Assembly: GCF_000027225.1 (NCBI RefSeq)
Contig: NC_013892.1
Span: 1,240,001 to 1,304,000 of the forward strand
Direction: 5' to 3'
Origin: Xenorhabdus bovienii SS-2004
GTDB taxonomy: Bacteria > Pseudomonadota > Gammaproteobacteria > Enterobacterales > Enterobacteriaceae
DNA length: 64,000 nucleotides
Shown: positions 17,671 through 27,874 of the stretch, one piece after another
How the letters are laid out: each line of letters opens with the position of its first letter
Numbering within the stretch: the stretch's first letter is position 1
Notes under the pieces: model-generated
What the model saw: the letters and a program-made list of their open reading frames with translations, nothing else
Told to the model about the DNA's origin: nothing
Database searches by the model: none
Translations under genes and position numbers: made by a program

Positions 17671-18043
17671 ACTTCAATCCGATTTAACGCGATTAACCGA
17701 ACTGCCTGTCTATCCGCTGATACTGCCGTCCAGCGTGTTAGAGGGCGTGACCTACCAGCGTATCAGTGACGCGAAATTCAATTCTGGACTGGCGGCGACA
17801 CAACTCATTGAGGCTCGCTTTCAAATCAGTCTTATCCTGCATGACTATAAAAAAGCACTTAAGCTGGAAGGTAAAATTTGCTCAGCATGGGAGTCGGTGC
17901 AACACGGGTTTATCGGTCATTATCCGGTACAGGTCGTGACGCGCGGTGCACTGTACCAAAATGCAGAAGAACTGACGGAAAATCGCAAGCGTTACCGTAT
18001 CACACGGGACTTTATCATCACTTACACGGAGCATCTGACATGA
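17657..18043 (+). CDS. Tail terminator/completion protein (DUF3168-like)
   Basis: 128 residues from the ATG at 17657; an in-frame ATG at 17648 is an alternative. Residues IEPELQSDLTRL and PLILPSSVLEGVTYQRIS are typical of gp17-like proteins that cap the tail tube and join it to the head. It ends in an ATGA overlap with the next gene. Confidence 0.78.
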   Translation: MIEPELQSDLTRLTELPVYPLILPSSVLEGVTYQRISDAKFNSGLAATQLIEARFQISLILHDYKKALKLEGKICSAWESVQHGFIGHYPVQVVTRGALYQNAEELTENRKRYRITRDFIITYTEHLT

Positions 18044-18444
18044 TCACCGCAAAAACAACGGGATGGACGGAATTGGGGCACAAATTGCAGGCGCTGGACA
18101 GTGATCTCCAGACTCAAATCCTGCGCAAAACCGGAAAAGTTGCCATGGAAATCGTCAAAGAAGATATGGAAGCCCATGCCGGCTATGACCGAAAAAGTGA
18201 GGGTCCCCATATGCGGGATGCCATCCAGATCCGTTCGACAAAATCGAAAAAATACAAAGGCGGAGTAATTATCAAGGTTGGCCCGACAAAATCCCATCGC
18301 ATAAAAGCATTGGCGCAGGAGATGGGCACGATTAAGCAGGTGCCAAAACCCTTTATCCGTCCGGCGCTGGATTACAACAAAACCACTGTTATTAAAGTGC
18401 TCGCGCAGGAAATCCGCGATGCTTTATCAGGGTACAGTCAATAG
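18040..18444 (+). CDS. HK97 gp10-like tail-completion protein
   Basis: 134 residues from the ATG at 18040. GWTELGHKLQALDSDLQTQI and the basic RSTKSKKYKGG region followed by PFIRPALDY are signatures of the HK97-gp10 family, which helps joining of heads and tails. The start overlaps the previous stop by 4 bases. Confidence 0.87.
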   Translation: MITAKTTGWTELGHKLQALDSDLQTQILRKTGKVAMEIVKEDMEAHAGYDRKSEGPHMRDAIQIRSTKSKKYKGGVIIKVGPTKSHRIKALAQEMGTIKQVPKPFIRPALDYNKTTVIKVLAQEIRDALSGYSQ

Positions 18445-18455
18445 GAGAACACATC

Positions 18456-18917
18456 ATGGCAACTTCACCCGAATACGCCGTACTGCCAGCGGGTACACTC
18501 GTGAAATTTGGCAAACCCGGCGACAGCGTGGAACAGATGAAACCGCTGATTAACTGCAAGGCATTGGGTGCCACTGGGCTAACGGGCAGTTTTGTCGACT
18601 GCACCACCCTGATGGATACCAATAAACAGTTTATTTCCGATATGCCGGAGGGGCCGGAAAAATCCCTCGGCTTTATTGATGATCCGGAGAACTCCGATTT
18701 TGTTTCTTTCCTGAACGCGGCTGAAAAGCGCGACACGGTGCAATTTTACATCGCCCTGCCGAATAAGCGCACCGCGACAATGGTGCTGGCACTGTCCGGC
18801 TGGGAAATGAACGACATTAACGCCCCGGCGAGTGAAGTGATTCAAATCACCGTCAAGGGCAAACAAAACAACCTCGTCTGGGGTATCGCTGACACCAAAA
18901 CAGGAGTGACCCAATGA
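18456..18917 (+). CDS. Major tail tube protein
   Basis: 153 residues with TGSFVDCTTLMDTNKQFIS and an even beta-rich make-up, as in small siphophage tail-tube proteins. It polymerises into the tail tube around the tape measure. Located exactly between the connectors and the chaperone pair. It overlaps the next gene by 4 bases. Confidence 0.87.
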   Translation: MATSPEYAVLPAGTLVKFGKPGDSVEQMKPLINCKALGATGLTGSFVDCTTLMDTNKQFISDMPEGPEKSLGFIDDPENSDFVSFLNAAEKRDTVQFYIALPNKRTATMVLALSGWEMNDINAPASEVIQITVKGKQNNLVWGIADTKTGVTQ

Positions 18918-19261
18918 AAACACTGAAAGCCGCCTTACTTACCCCGCGTCCACAGATTAAAGCGGTGGCGCTATTTGGCACCCAAATCAACCTGCGCCGG
19001 ATGACGGCACTGGAATTACTGGAACTGGAAGAAAAAGCGGAAACGTTAAGTGATGCCGGAAACGGGCGCGAGGCCTCCCGCCTGAATATCCAGATGGTGC
19101 TGGATTGTCTGGTGGATGATAAGGGAAAACCCATTGATAAGGCTGACTTGCCCACCACCGATGAGTTAATGGCGATCCACGATAACGCCACCCTGATTGA
19201 AGCCATTCAGACCGTGAAGCGTCACGCCATCGGTACACTGGAGGAGGCCGAAAAAAACTGA
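18914..19261 (+). CDS. Tail assembly chaperone G
   Basis: 115 residues, acidic, with LRRMTALELLELEEKAETL. It matches the position and size of lambda gpG-type chaperones, which coat the tape measure before tube assembly. A fraction of ribosomes should shift near its end to make the G-T fusion. Confidence 0.85.
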   Translation: MKTLKAALLTPRPQIKAVALFGTQINLRRMTALELLELEEKAETLSDAGNGREASRLNIQMVLDCLVDDKGKPIDKADLPTTDELMAIHDNATLIEAIQTVKRHAIGTLEEAEKN

Positions 19262-19476
19262 CCCACTCGTCGTGGCTGCATTTTGCTTTCACGTTAGCTG
19301 AACAGCTCGGCGAAATTGATCCCTATCGCATCCTGTCTCTGCCCGCCGCCACGCTTAACGAATGGCAGGCCTATTACCGACTGAAAAACCGCAAACAGCC
19401 AGACAATCCGTCTGTTTCGCCGCCCCTTGATACGGTTCAGCTCCAGTGTGAGGCTGTGATGAAATTATTAGGTTAA
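18914..19476 (+). CDS. Tail assembly chaperone G-T fusion by -1 frameshift
   Basis: Near the end of G the heptamer A AAA AAC lies at 19252-19258, in the correct phase (GAA AAA AAC TGA). A -1 slip gives KKLTHSSWLHFAFTLAEQLG and 70-odd residues ending MKLLG with TAA at 19474-19476. The extension (EIDPYRILSLPAATLNEWQAY) is typical of the T domain that contacts the tube protein. The slip site is present; frameshift efficiency is not measurable from sequence. Confidence 0.87.
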
Positions 19477-19479
19477 TTT

Positions 19480-22400
19480 ATGGCTAATTTATCGACATTA
19501 ACGGTCGGCTTGCTGGTCAATGCCACCGCATTTAAGTCCCAGATGATGGATGCCTATCGTTATGCCGGACGGGAGTCTGAACGTTTTAACGATAAATCGG
19601 TGGCAGATGCCAACAAGGTGAAAAAGAGCTATAGCTCTCTGGCATCACACATTAAATCTGTGTCCGGGCAACTGGCGTTACTGGCAGGAATGGGGTTTTC
19701 ACTGAGCAGTATGATTTCCCATACCCGCCAATATGGTCAGGCATTGTCCGACCTGTCTGCCATTACGGGTGCCACGGGTGCGCAGTTAAAGAAACTGGAT
19801 GAAACCGCCCAGCAGTTAGGCCGAACCACCGAATTCGGGGCAACCGGTATTGCCAATGCCCTGAAATTAATGGCCTCCGCGAAACCGGAATTGCTGAAAA
19901 ACACGGCAGCGCTGACGCAGGCGACGGAAAAAGCGGTGATTCTGGCGCAGGCGTCCGGTATCGAATTACCTGAAGCCACCAAAGCACTGGCGTTATCGTT
20001 AAATCAGTTTGGGGCCAGCGCTGCGCAGGCAGATCGTTATATCAACGTACTGGCCGCCGGCGCAAAATACGGTTCGTCGGAAATTAACGAAACGGCGCAG
20101 GCGATTAAAAATGGCGGAACGGTCGCGGCACAGGCCGCGATAAGCTTTGAAGCACTGAATGCTGTGATCCAGATATTGGCGGCAGGCGGGATAAAAGGCG
20201 CAGAAGCCGGGACCGCGATCCGCAATATTATTCTGGCTCTGGAGAAATCCAACGACAAGAAACTCAAGCCTTCGGTGGTGGGGCTGGGATCAGCACTGGA
20301 TCACCTTAAAAGCAAAAACCTGTCCACAGCGGAAGCCGCGAAGCTGTTCGGGCGGGCGAATATCAGTGCCGCGTCTCAGTTGGTGGTGGGTCGTGGCAAG
20401 CTGGATGCGTTAACGCAGTCACTGACCGATACCCGGGTCGCCTATGATCAGGCATCTGAACGGGCGAATAACCTGAGCGCTGATCTGGATGTGTTAGCCA
20501 GTGCCTTTGAGGGAATGGCGATTAAAATCGGCCAGAACGCCGATGGTCCGTTGCGTAGCGGGGTACAAAATGCCACCAGCGCGATCAATGCGTTGTCCGA
20601 AAACTTTAATCTGGTTGCCAGTGTGGCATTGCATACGTTAATTCCTGTGATGGCGACTAAGCTGACTGCGGGATTACGTGAAAATATTACGGCATGGCGC
20701 GCCACCGAAAAAGCCGCTCGTGATGTTGCTAAACAGCAGGCAGAAACCGCAAAACGGACAATTGAACAGGCCAATGCCACGCTGCGTTCAACGGAAGCAC
20801 AGGGCAGGCACATTAAATATCTGGAAAGCACAAATCGCTTGCACGGTCTTTCCGTCAATTACGCAAAAGAAAAAAGAATCCTGATCCGGCAGGAAACGGA
20901 AGCTCTCAAATTGCAAACACAGGCAACCGGGCAACTTGAAGCGGCTAACCGCCGGCTTTCTTATTCCTATCGGGCATTATCTGCCGCCGGGGGAGTTGCC
21001 CGTGGCGCACTTGCCATGATTGGTGGGCCATTTGGTGCAGCGATGTTGGTGGGTTCAGCCTTGTATGGATTATATCACCATAGCGTTCAAGCCAGAGAGG
21101 GGTTGCGGCACTTAAAGGATGAAACCGTTGAAACGGTGGCTGGACTGCAACGTCTTTCCAGAATTAAGGTGGAAGTCGAGCTTGATAAAACTGACGATGA
21201 TATCAACCACCTGAAAGAAGAACTCAAGCAGATTGATAGCCAACTGGAACGGTATTCTCAAACCCGAATCAAGCGATTACAAAATCGTCGAAAAGGGTTC
21301 TTGAGTTTTCTTTATGAAGATCCGAAAGAAGTTGAAAAGCAAGGTCGGGTATTACTCAGTCGAAGAGAAGATATCCTCAAAGGGATAGAAAATAAAACAG
21401 CAAGAAAGAAAAACCTACAGGCAACATCGGTAGCGGGTATCTTTGACCAACCACCGCCGGAGCCGCCAAAACCCGAGGGGAACGGCACGGGTAATCCGTG
21501 GACAGGCCAAGATCTCATCAAAGAAGAGAAACAAGGCAAACAATCACTTAACCTTTATCAGCAGTTACGTAAGGAAATTGAGCAGACCCATGCCACCAGC
21601 TTGGATCGCATTCGGTTCAGCGAGAAAGAAATGCTGGGTAAAATCCATGAAGTTGGCAAATCGGGTATGGCTTCGGAAAGTGAGCTTCAACGCTTAAAAA
21701 CCCTCAATGCCGAAAATCACCAAAAGCAGCGGCTGGAACTGGCAGAAAAGTATTCTCCGGCAGCCGCGTTGATTCGGCAGGAAAAAGAAGCCAGCGCAGA
21801 GCTTAAAGCCCTGTACCGCGAACGATTGTTGACCGAACAGGAATACCTGTTTGCCAGTAAAACACTGTATCAAACTTCGGTAAAAGACAAATTAGCAGAA
21901 CAGGCGAAGCAAATTTCCGCCCCGCATCTGGATATGACGGGTGAGGTTGATCCCGTTGTGCAACTGCAAAATCAGCTCATAGAACAAACCGCGCTTTACG
22001 ACACCTACTACCGGAACGGACTTCTCAGCAAAGAACGTCATGAGCAGTTAATAACAGCAGCGGCTAATCGCTCCAAAGACGCGCAATTTGCCGCCGCAAA
22101 GGATTTATATGCATCACAAGGCGATTTTCAGAAAATGCAGATGGATCTGCTGGATATGGTCGAGCAACGCACGGGTAACTCGTTAACAGGCATGTTGACA
22201 GGCACAAAATCATTTTCGGAATCCATGCGGGAACTGTCGGCATCACTGGCACAATCCATCATTCAGGATCTGATCCGTATTGCGATGCAGGCACTGATAA
22301 CCAAAGCTATCTCTGGTTTCTTTGGGGGCGCAATGGGAGGTATGGGAGCCAGCGCATTGTCTTCAGCGGGAGGCGGCCTGTCTTCAGTCGGTTCTGGAAC

Positions 22401-22815
22401 AACCATTACCCCAGATGTCTGGAAGAGTCCCATCATGAATGCGAAAGGTGGCGTTTATCAATCTGCGGATTTAAGTCAGTACAGCGGGCAGATTGTCAGT
22501 AGCCCGACCTTGTTTAAGTTTGCCAAAGGGGGCGGAGTGATGGGGGAAGCGGGACCCGAAGCCATCTTGCCACTCAAACGCGGTACTGACGGTAAGCTGG
22601 GTGTGCAGGCCACCGGCAGTACGGACAACCAAACCTTCAACACCGTCCATATTGTGATCCATTCCGATGGCACCCATGACACAAAAACATCTCGTGGTGC
22701 GGAATCAGCGGGGCAGGATATCGCGAAATTTGTCGATCAACGATTCAAATTTTTACTGCATAAAAGTCTAAGTCAAGGTGGTGAACTCAGTGCGGCGATT
22801 AAAGGAGGCCGATGA
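19480..22815 (+). CDS. Tail tape measure protein
   Basis: 1111 residues. The N-terminal ~330 residues hold the phage tail tape-measure core (TTEFGATGIANALKLMASAK, GIKGAEAGTAIRNI); a hydrophobic stretch (~505-535, IGGPFGAAMLVGSALYG) may insert in membranes; long helical regions follow, and the C-terminus has FKFAKGGGVMGEAGPEAILP, a common end motif. Its length sets tail length, so the virion tail would be of moderate length. Overlaps the next gene by 4 bases. Confidence 0.94.
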   Translation: MANLSTLTVGLLVNATAFKSQMMDAYRYAGRESERFNDKSVADANKVKKSYSSLASHIKSVSGQLALLAGMGFSLSSMISHTRQYGQALSDLSAITGATGAQLKKLDETAQQLGRTTEFGATGIANALKLMASAKPELLKNTAALTQATEKAVILAQASGIELPEATKALALSLNQFGASAAQADRYINVLAAGAKYGSSEINETAQAIKNGGTVAAQAAISFEALNAVIQILAAGGIKGAEAGTAIRNIILALEKSNDKKLKPSVVGLGSALDHLKSKNLSTAEAAKLFGRANISAASQLVVGRGKLDALTQSLTDTRVAYDQASERANNLSADLDVLASAFEGMAIKIGQNADGPLRSGVQNATSAINALSENFNLVASVALHTLIPVMATKLTAGLRENITAWRATEKAARDVAKQQAETAKRTIEQANATLRSTEAQGRHIKYLESTNRLHGLSVNYAKEKRILIRQETEALKLQTQATGQLEAANRRLSYSYRALSAAGGVARGALAMIGGPFGAAMLVGSALYGLYHHSVQAREGLRHLKDETVETVAGLQRLSRIKVEVELDKTDDDINHLKEELKQIDSQLERYSQTRIKRLQNRRKGFLSFLYEDPKEVEKQGRVLLSRREDILKGIENKTARKKNLQATSVAGIFDQPPPEPPKPEGNGTGNPWTGQDLIKEEKQGKQSLNLYQQLRKEIEQTHATSLDRIRFSEKEMLGKIHEVGKSGMASESELQRLKTLNAENHQKQRLELAEKYSPAAALIRQEKEASAELKALYRERLLTEQEYLFASKTLYQTSVKDKLAEQAKQISAPHLDMTGEVDPVVQLQNQLIEQTALYDTYYRNGLLSKERHEQLITAAANRSKDAQFAAAKDLYASQGDFQKMQMDLLDMVEQRTGNSLTGMLTGTKSFSESMRELSASLAQSIIQDLIRIAMQALITKAISGFFGGAMGGMGASALSSAGGGLSSVGSGTTITPDVWKSPIMNAKGGVYQSADLSQYSGQIVSSPTLFKFAKGGGVMGEAGPEAILPLKRGTDGKLGVQATGSTDNQTFNTVHIVIHSDGTHDTKTSRGAESAGQDIAKFVDQRFKFLLHKSLSQGGELSAAIKGGR

Positions 22816-23147
22816 TGATAAAAACCTTTGATTTCCCTGCAAGGGTAGGTACAAGTGGGGAGTTTGAGCCTATTGTGCGTACCGTCCAGTTTGGTGATGG
22901 TTATAAACAAACGTCAGGCGATGGGATCAACACGCAGCGAGAAAGCTGGCCCTTGTCTTTTGTCGGGGCACAGTCAGACATACAGCCTATCATGGATTTT
23001 TTGCGTGAACATCAGGGCTGGCGCTCATTCAAATGGCGTAATCCGTTATCTGAACTTGGGTTATATCAGGCGGGAAAATTCACTATTCAGGCCAATGGTA
23101 CTTATTTCACCCTTTCCGTGACATTTACCCGCATTTATCACCCTTAA
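22812..23147 (+). CDS. Minor tail protein M
   Basis: 111 residues (two adjacent ATGs, 22812 and 22815). FGDGYKQTSGDGINTQRESW and FLREHQGWRSFKWRNPL are hallmarks of the lambda gpM family at the distal tail end. First gene of the M-L-K-I-J tip series. Confidence 0.9.
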   Translation: MMIKTFDFPARVGTSGEFEPIVRTVQFGDGYKQTSGDGINTQRESWPLSFVGAQSDIQPIMDFLREHQGWRSFKWRNPLSELGLYQAGKFTIQANGTYFTLSVTFTRIYHP

Positions 23148-23158
23148 GAGGTTTTACC

Positions 23159-23896
23159 ATGACAATCAATGCCACTCTCCAGCAACTTGAGCCGGGGAGC
23201 AAAGTCTTATTGTTTGCAGTTGACGGTTCAGCGTTTGGTGGGCCAGAGCTGTATTTTCACAATCACCCTATCGTTTACACCGGGGCCGAACTGGAAAGTG
23301 CAGATAACTTACCCGCTAAATCCCTCTGGTGGCAGGGCGTCGAATATAAACCGTGGCCCGTCAGCATTGAAGGACTGGAAGTTACTGGCGATGGGCGGGC
23401 GGTGACACCGACCCTCAATGTGGCCAATCTGGACGGCTCGCTCAGTGCGTTATGTCTGGCTTACCAAAACATGGTGCAAGCGCGTGTCACGATCCGCATG
23501 ACCTTTGCGCATTATCTGGATGCCCGTAATTTTCCCGGCGGCAACCCGCAAGCCGATCCGACACAGGAGAAAATCGAGGTTTTCTACATCGACAGCAAAA
23601 CGCAAGAAGATAACGAAAACATTCAGTTTTCCCTCTCCTCCCCAGCCGATTTACAAGGCATTAAAATCCCGACTCGGCAAATTCATAGCTTGTGTACATG
23701 GTGTATGCGTGGACAGTACCGCCAGTCGCCGTGTGGCTACACCGGCACCCAATATTTTACTGAAAGAGGTAAGCCGACCGATGAGCCGGCGGCGGATGCC
23801 TGCGGGGGACTGATGAGCGATTGTAAAAAACGTTTTGGTGACACGGAACAGCTGCCTTTTGGCGGCTTCCCCGGTTCAGCGTTGCTGAGGCGATAA
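23159..23896 (+). CDS. Minor tail protein L (iron-sulphur type)
   Basis: 245 residues. The C-terminal part has cysteines in CTWC, SPCGYTG, ACGG and DCKKRF; the lambda homologue is known to bind a 4Fe-4S cluster through four such cysteines. It forms part of the tail-tip complex with M and J. Confidence 0.9.
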   Translation: MTINATLQQLEPGSKVLLFAVDGSAFGGPELYFHNHPIVYTGAELESADNLPAKSLWWQGVEYKPWPVSIEGLEVTGDGRAVTPTLNVANLDGSLSALCLAYQNMVQARVTIRMTFAHYLDARNFPGGNPQADPTQEKIEVFYIDSKTQEDNENIQFSLSSPADLQGIKIPTRQIHSLCTWCMRGQYRQSPCGYTGTQYFTERGKPTDEPAADACGGLMSDCKKRFGDTEQLPFGGFPGSALLRR

Positions 23897-23898
23897 CC

Positions 23899-24645
23899 AT
23901 GACAATCCTGCGAAAATCCACGACCCGCGCCATCATGGCGCATGCTCAGTCCACCTATCCGGATGAATGTTGCGGGCTGATCATTCAACAGCATCGTCGG
24001 CAGCATTATCTTCCCTGTCGCAACACCGCACTGTCACCCACGGAACAGTTCAGTATTCACCCTGAGGATTATGCCGCTGCCGAAGACAAAGGTTCAATTA
24101 TTGCCATTGTTCACAGCCACCCTGACGCGACCACACAGCCGAGCCAGTTGGATATCGCCCAGTGTGACCTGTCACAAATTCCTTGGGTGATTGTTTCGTG
24201 GCCAGAAGGGGATATCCGTACCCTGATGCCAATTGAAGGCATTAAACCACTCATTGGCCGCCCGTTCGTGCACGGTATCTGGGATTGTTATGCCATCGTG
24301 CGTGATTGGTTCAGACTGGAACGAACTATTGAACTCCCTGATTTTGAACGTACCGATAGCTGGTGGGTTCGGGGCGAAAATCTGTATATGAAACAGTATG
24401 CCGCTGCCGGATTTGTCGCGTGTCGCGGTGAATTACAGACAGGGGATGTGATCATTATGCAGGTGCAGGCCAATGAACCCAATCATGCAGCTATTTATCT
24501 GGGGGACAGCCTGATGCTGCACCATCTGTATGGACAGCTCAGCAAGCGAGAACCTTATCATGGCTACTGGCAGGAACGTACCATCATCACTTTGCGTTAC
24601 TCATCCGCTTCAGCGGATTTTTTGTTTAGGGAAGTCACTTCATGA
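23899..24645 (+). CDS. Tail tip peptidase K (JAMM plus NlpC/P60)
   Basis: 248 residues, two domains. N-terminal Mov34/JAMM metallopeptidase with IVHSHPDATTQPSQLDIAQCD (H-x-H-x7-S-x2-D); C-terminal NlpC/P60 with Cys in GIWDCYAIVRDWF and His in PNHAAIYLGD. The layout equals lambda gpK, which processes tail tip or cuts peptidoglycan at entry. Both catalytic sets look intact. Confidence 0.92.
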   Translation: MTILRKSTTRAIMAHAQSTYPDECCGLIIQQHRRQHYLPCRNTALSPTEQFSIHPEDYAAAEDKGSIIAIVHSHPDATTQPSQLDIAQCDLSQIPWVIVSWPEGDIRTLMPIEGIKPLIGRPFVHGIWDCYAIVRDWFRLERTIELPDFERTDSWWVRGENLYMKQYAAAGFVACRGELQTGDVIIMQVQANEPNHAAIYLGDSLMLHHLYGQLSKREPYHGYWQERTIITLRYSSASADFLFREVTS

Positions 24646-25217
24646 ACACATTACGAACCGTGCGGCTTTACGGTGTACTGGGGACTCAGTTCGGGCGAGT
24701 ACATAAACTGGCTGTCTCTACCCCGCAGGAAGCAATCCGGGCATTATCCGTGCTGATTAAAGGATTTGAACACTTCCTGCTGACTGCCAAAGAACAGGGG
24801 CTGACCTTTGCTGTGTTTAATGGAAAACACAATATCAGCCGAGAAGAGTTGGTATTTGTCGGGCAGGACGATATTCGTATTGCCCCGATGATTATTGGTA
24901 GCAAAAATGCCGGTGTTTTTCAGACCATTCTGGGCGCGGTGATGGTGGTTGCTGGCGCATTTTTGTGGGCGACCCCGTTTGGTGCGCCAATGGTCATGTC
25001 CGGGGTTGGAATGATGTTGGGTGGCGTGGTGCAGATGCTCTCACCTATGCCGGGCGGGCTGGCACGACGTGAAGATCCCGACAACAAACCCTCCTATGCT
25101 TTCGGTGGTCCGGTGAACACCGTGGCACAGGGAAATCCTGTGCCCATTGGCTACGGCAGACGCCGTATTGGTGGTGCCATCATTTCAGCGGGTATCTACT
25201 CTGAAGACCAACAATAA
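24642..25217 (+). CDS. Tail assembly protein I
   Basis: 191 residues. A ubiquitin-like N-terminal part is followed by a Gly/Ala/Met-rich hydrophobic segment (ILGAVMVVAGAFLW and AMVMSGVGMMLGG) and NPVPIGYGRRRIGG, as in lambda gpI. Overlaps K by 4 bases; J follows 17 bases later. Confidence 0.88.
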   Translation: MNTLRTVRLYGVLGTQFGRVHKLAVSTPQEAIRALSVLIKGFEHFLLTAKEQGLTFAVFNGKHNISREELVFVGQDDIRIAPMIIGSKNAGVFQTILGAVMVVAGAFLWATPFGAPMVMSGVGMMLGGVVQMLSPMPGGLARREDPDNKPSYAFGGPVNTVAQGNPVPIGYGRRRIGGAIISAGIYSEDQQ

Positions 25218-25234
25218 CTCTCTGAATATAAAAT

Positions 25235-27874
25235 ATGGAAAAGCAGCCAATTCAAGGTAATAAAGGCGGCCGTCAGCAGCCGCGCACCCCAGTGGAAGCA
25301 CCGGACTCCCTGCAATCCACTTCCTATACCAAGATTATCCTCGCGCTTGGTGAGGGAGAATTTGCGGGCGATCTGGATGGTCAGCGTATTTTTCTGGATA
25401 ACACGCCGCTTATTGGCTCTGACGGCAGACCCAATTTTGAAGGGATCAAATGGGAATTCCGCCCCGGCACGCCCTATCAGGCGTATATCCCCGGTATGCC
25501 AGCGGTTGAAAATGCCCGAACCGTTAGTGCGGAACTGGTTAGCTCATGGGTGACGACGGTGACCAATACTCAACTGTCAGCAGTTCGCCTGCGGTTATCG
25601 TGGCCTCAGTTGCAGAGGCAAAAAGAAAACGGGGATACAGTGGGCTATCGCATTGAATATGCCATTGACCTCGCCACCGATGGCGGCGCTTTTAAGGAAA
25701 TCCTGAAAACCGCCGTGGATGGCAAAAGCACCACTAAATACGAACGCTCTCATCGGGTGGATTTACCTCAAGCTCATTCGGGCTGGCAATTGCGTCTTCG
25801 GCGGTTAACGCCAAAACAGAACAGTAATCGAATCGCTGATGCCATGGTGGTGGAGGCCATCACTGAGGTGATCGATGCCAAATTAAGCTACCCGGAAACG
25901 GCTCTGTTATTTGTTCAGTTTGATGCCAAACAGTTCCGCAATATCCCACAAATCACCTGCGAACCCAAGATGCGCATCATCCGAGTGCCAAGCAATTATT
26001 ATCTGGAACCCCGTCGCCGTTATTATCATGGCAGCTGGGATGGCACCTTCAAATGGTCATGGAGCGACAATCCTGCATGGGTGCTGTATGACCTGATGAT
26101 CAATGACCGCTTCAGCATCGGCACCCGGGTGAAAACGGAAAACCTGAATCTGGCAAAATGGGATCTGTACCGCATCGCTCAATATTGCGACCAGATGGTG
26201 TCGGATGGTGAAGGCGGTGAAGAGCCGCGTTTCACCTGCAATGTCTATATTCAGTCACAAGAAGATGCCTGGGCCGTGTTACGTGACATTGCGGGGATCT
26301 TCCGGGGGATGACTTTCTGGTCCAATAATAACATGAACGTGCTGGCGGACATGCCGCGCGATATGGATTACCTCTTTACCTGTGCCAATGTGCGTGACGG
26401 CAAATTCACCTATTCCAGTGCCAGCGAGAAAACCCATTACTCCACGGCCATGGTGAGTTGGTCCGATCCGCAGAACGGCTATCAGGATGCTATCGAACCT
26501 GTGTTTGAACATCGCTTAATACGCCGCTATGGTATTCGGCAGGCCGATATTACCGCCATCGGTTGTATCAGCCAAAGTGAAGCGATCCGGCGTGGCAAAT
26601 GGGTGTTGCACACCAACGAACATGACCGGACAGCCAATTTCACCGTCGGACTGGAGGGCTACATTCCTTTGCCAGGTTACCTTATCGGTGTGTCGGATAA
26701 TCTGTTGTCAGGGGTGGGAAGGAGCGGTCGTATTCAGGCCGTGCCGAGGCGATACATTATCACCTTGGATCGGGTGCCGTCGGCAAAAGTGGGGGATTGG
26801 CTGGTTATCAACCTGCCGTCAGGTAAGGCAGAAAGGGATCTCATTTCAGCGATCAACGGACAGGAGGTTTCTGTGTGGGATCGTGGCTATGCCTATTCAG
26901 AACAACCTGAAGTAGGTTCAATCTGGGTCATTGAATCTCGCTATGAACCGGAGCAACCTTTCCGGGTTATTGGTATCAAAGCGGGGGAGGATGGCGTGTC
27001 ATTTGACATCACAGCGGTTGAGCACAATCCCGACAAGTACGCACTTATCGACAAGGATATCCGCATTGACGAACGCACCGTGACCATTATTCCACCCAGT
27101 GTTCAGCCGGCACCGAAGGATGTTCTCATTGACAGTTATTATTCACTGAATCAGGGCATCATCTCCAACACGTTGCAGATCACATGGGATGCTGCCGACA
27201 GTGCCGTGGCCTATGAAGTCGAATGGCGCAAAGACAACGGTAATTGGATAACGGCTCCCCAGACTACTGTACGGGGCCTTGAGGTACCGAATGTTGATGA
27301 CGGGCGCTATCAGGCGCGGGTCAGGGCGACTAATGCCGCGGCAATATCCAGTATCTGGATGAACACACAGGATACCCTGCTAGGTAGCCGCAAAGAGATT
27401 CCGTCGGCACCGCAGTCCCTCCAAACCACGTCGCTACTTTTTGGTATCCGGCTGGATTGGGACTTTGCCAACCCAACGGATGTTCTGCTGAAAACGGAAA
27501 TTTGCTACAACAAAAACGGAGAAGATGATGACACGCTGCAGTTCGCCGATATTTCCTATCCGCAACGAACCCATACTTTGCAGGGGCTGGCGGCTGGGGA
27601 GAAGCTCTATTTTCGGGCTCGGCTGGTGGACAAATCGGGTAACGCTTCTGAGTGGACATCATGGGTCAGCGGTGTCGCGTCCAATGATACCGGCTGGATA
27701 GTAGAGGCCAGTCGGGATCATTTTCTGGACACAGAAATCGGGCGGCGCTTACAGAATCAACTCAATGAGCAAGCCAGAGTCGATGCGCATCATAGCCAGT
27801 CCATTGCGGAAAACGCGCAGGCCATTGAGAGGCTTAATGACATTCTGGAGGATATTCAGCGGCGTATGCGGTAA
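25235..27874 (+). CDS. Tail tip / host specificity protein J
   Basis: 879 residues. The N-terminal two thirds match the lambda gpJ hub (GNKGGRQQPRTPVEAPDSLQ start; DNPAWVLYDLMINDRFSIG; IAGIFRGMTFWSNN). Two fibronectin-III-like domains lie around 635-820 and the protein ends in a short coiled coil (~850-879). It is shorter than lambda J and lacks a long receptor-binding C-terminus, so a separate fibre would normally be expected downstream, but none is found; instead the RT-SLATT cargo begins 355 bases later. Confidence 0.92.
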   Translation: MEKQPIQGNKGGRQQPRTPVEAPDSLQSTSYTKIILALGEGEFAGDLDGQRIFLDNTPLIGSDGRPNFEGIKWEFRPGTPYQAYIPGMPAVENARTVSAELVSSWVTTVTNTQLSAVRLRLSWPQLQRQKENGDTVGYRIEYAIDLATDGGAFKEILKTAVDGKSTTKYERSHRVDLPQAHSGWQLRLRRLTPKQNSNRIADAMVVEAITEVIDAKLSYPETALLFVQFDAKQFRNIPQITCEPKMRIIRVPSNYYLEPRRRYYHGSWDGTFKWSWSDNPAWVLYDLMINDRFSIGTRVKTENLNLAKWDLYRIAQYCDQMVSDGEGGEEPRFTCNVYIQSQEDAWAVLRDIAGIFRGMTFWSNNNMNVLADMPRDMDYLFTCANVRDGKFTYSSASEKTHYSTAMVSWSDPQNGYQDAIEPVFEHRLIRRYGIRQADITAIGCISQSEAIRRGKWVLHTNEHDRTANFTVGLEGYIPLPGYLIGVSDNLLSGVGRSGRIQAVPRRYIITLDRVPSAKVGDWLVINLPSGKAERDLISAINGQEVSVWDRGYAYSEQPEVGSIWVIESRYEPEQPFRVIGIKAGEDGVSFDITAVEHNPDKYALIDKDIRIDERTVTIIPPSVQPAPKDVLIDSYYSLNQGIISNTLQITWDAADSAVAYEVEWRKDNGNWITAPQTTVRGLEVPNVDDGRYQARVRATNAAAISSIWMNTQDTLLGSRKEIPSAPQSLQTTSLLFGIRLDWDFANPTDVLLKTEICYNKNGEDDDTLQFADISYPQRTHTLQGLAAGEKLYFRARLVDKSGNASEWTSWVSGVASNDTGWIVEASRDHFLDTEIGRRLQNQLNEQARVDAHHSQSIAENAQAIERLNDILEDIQRRMR

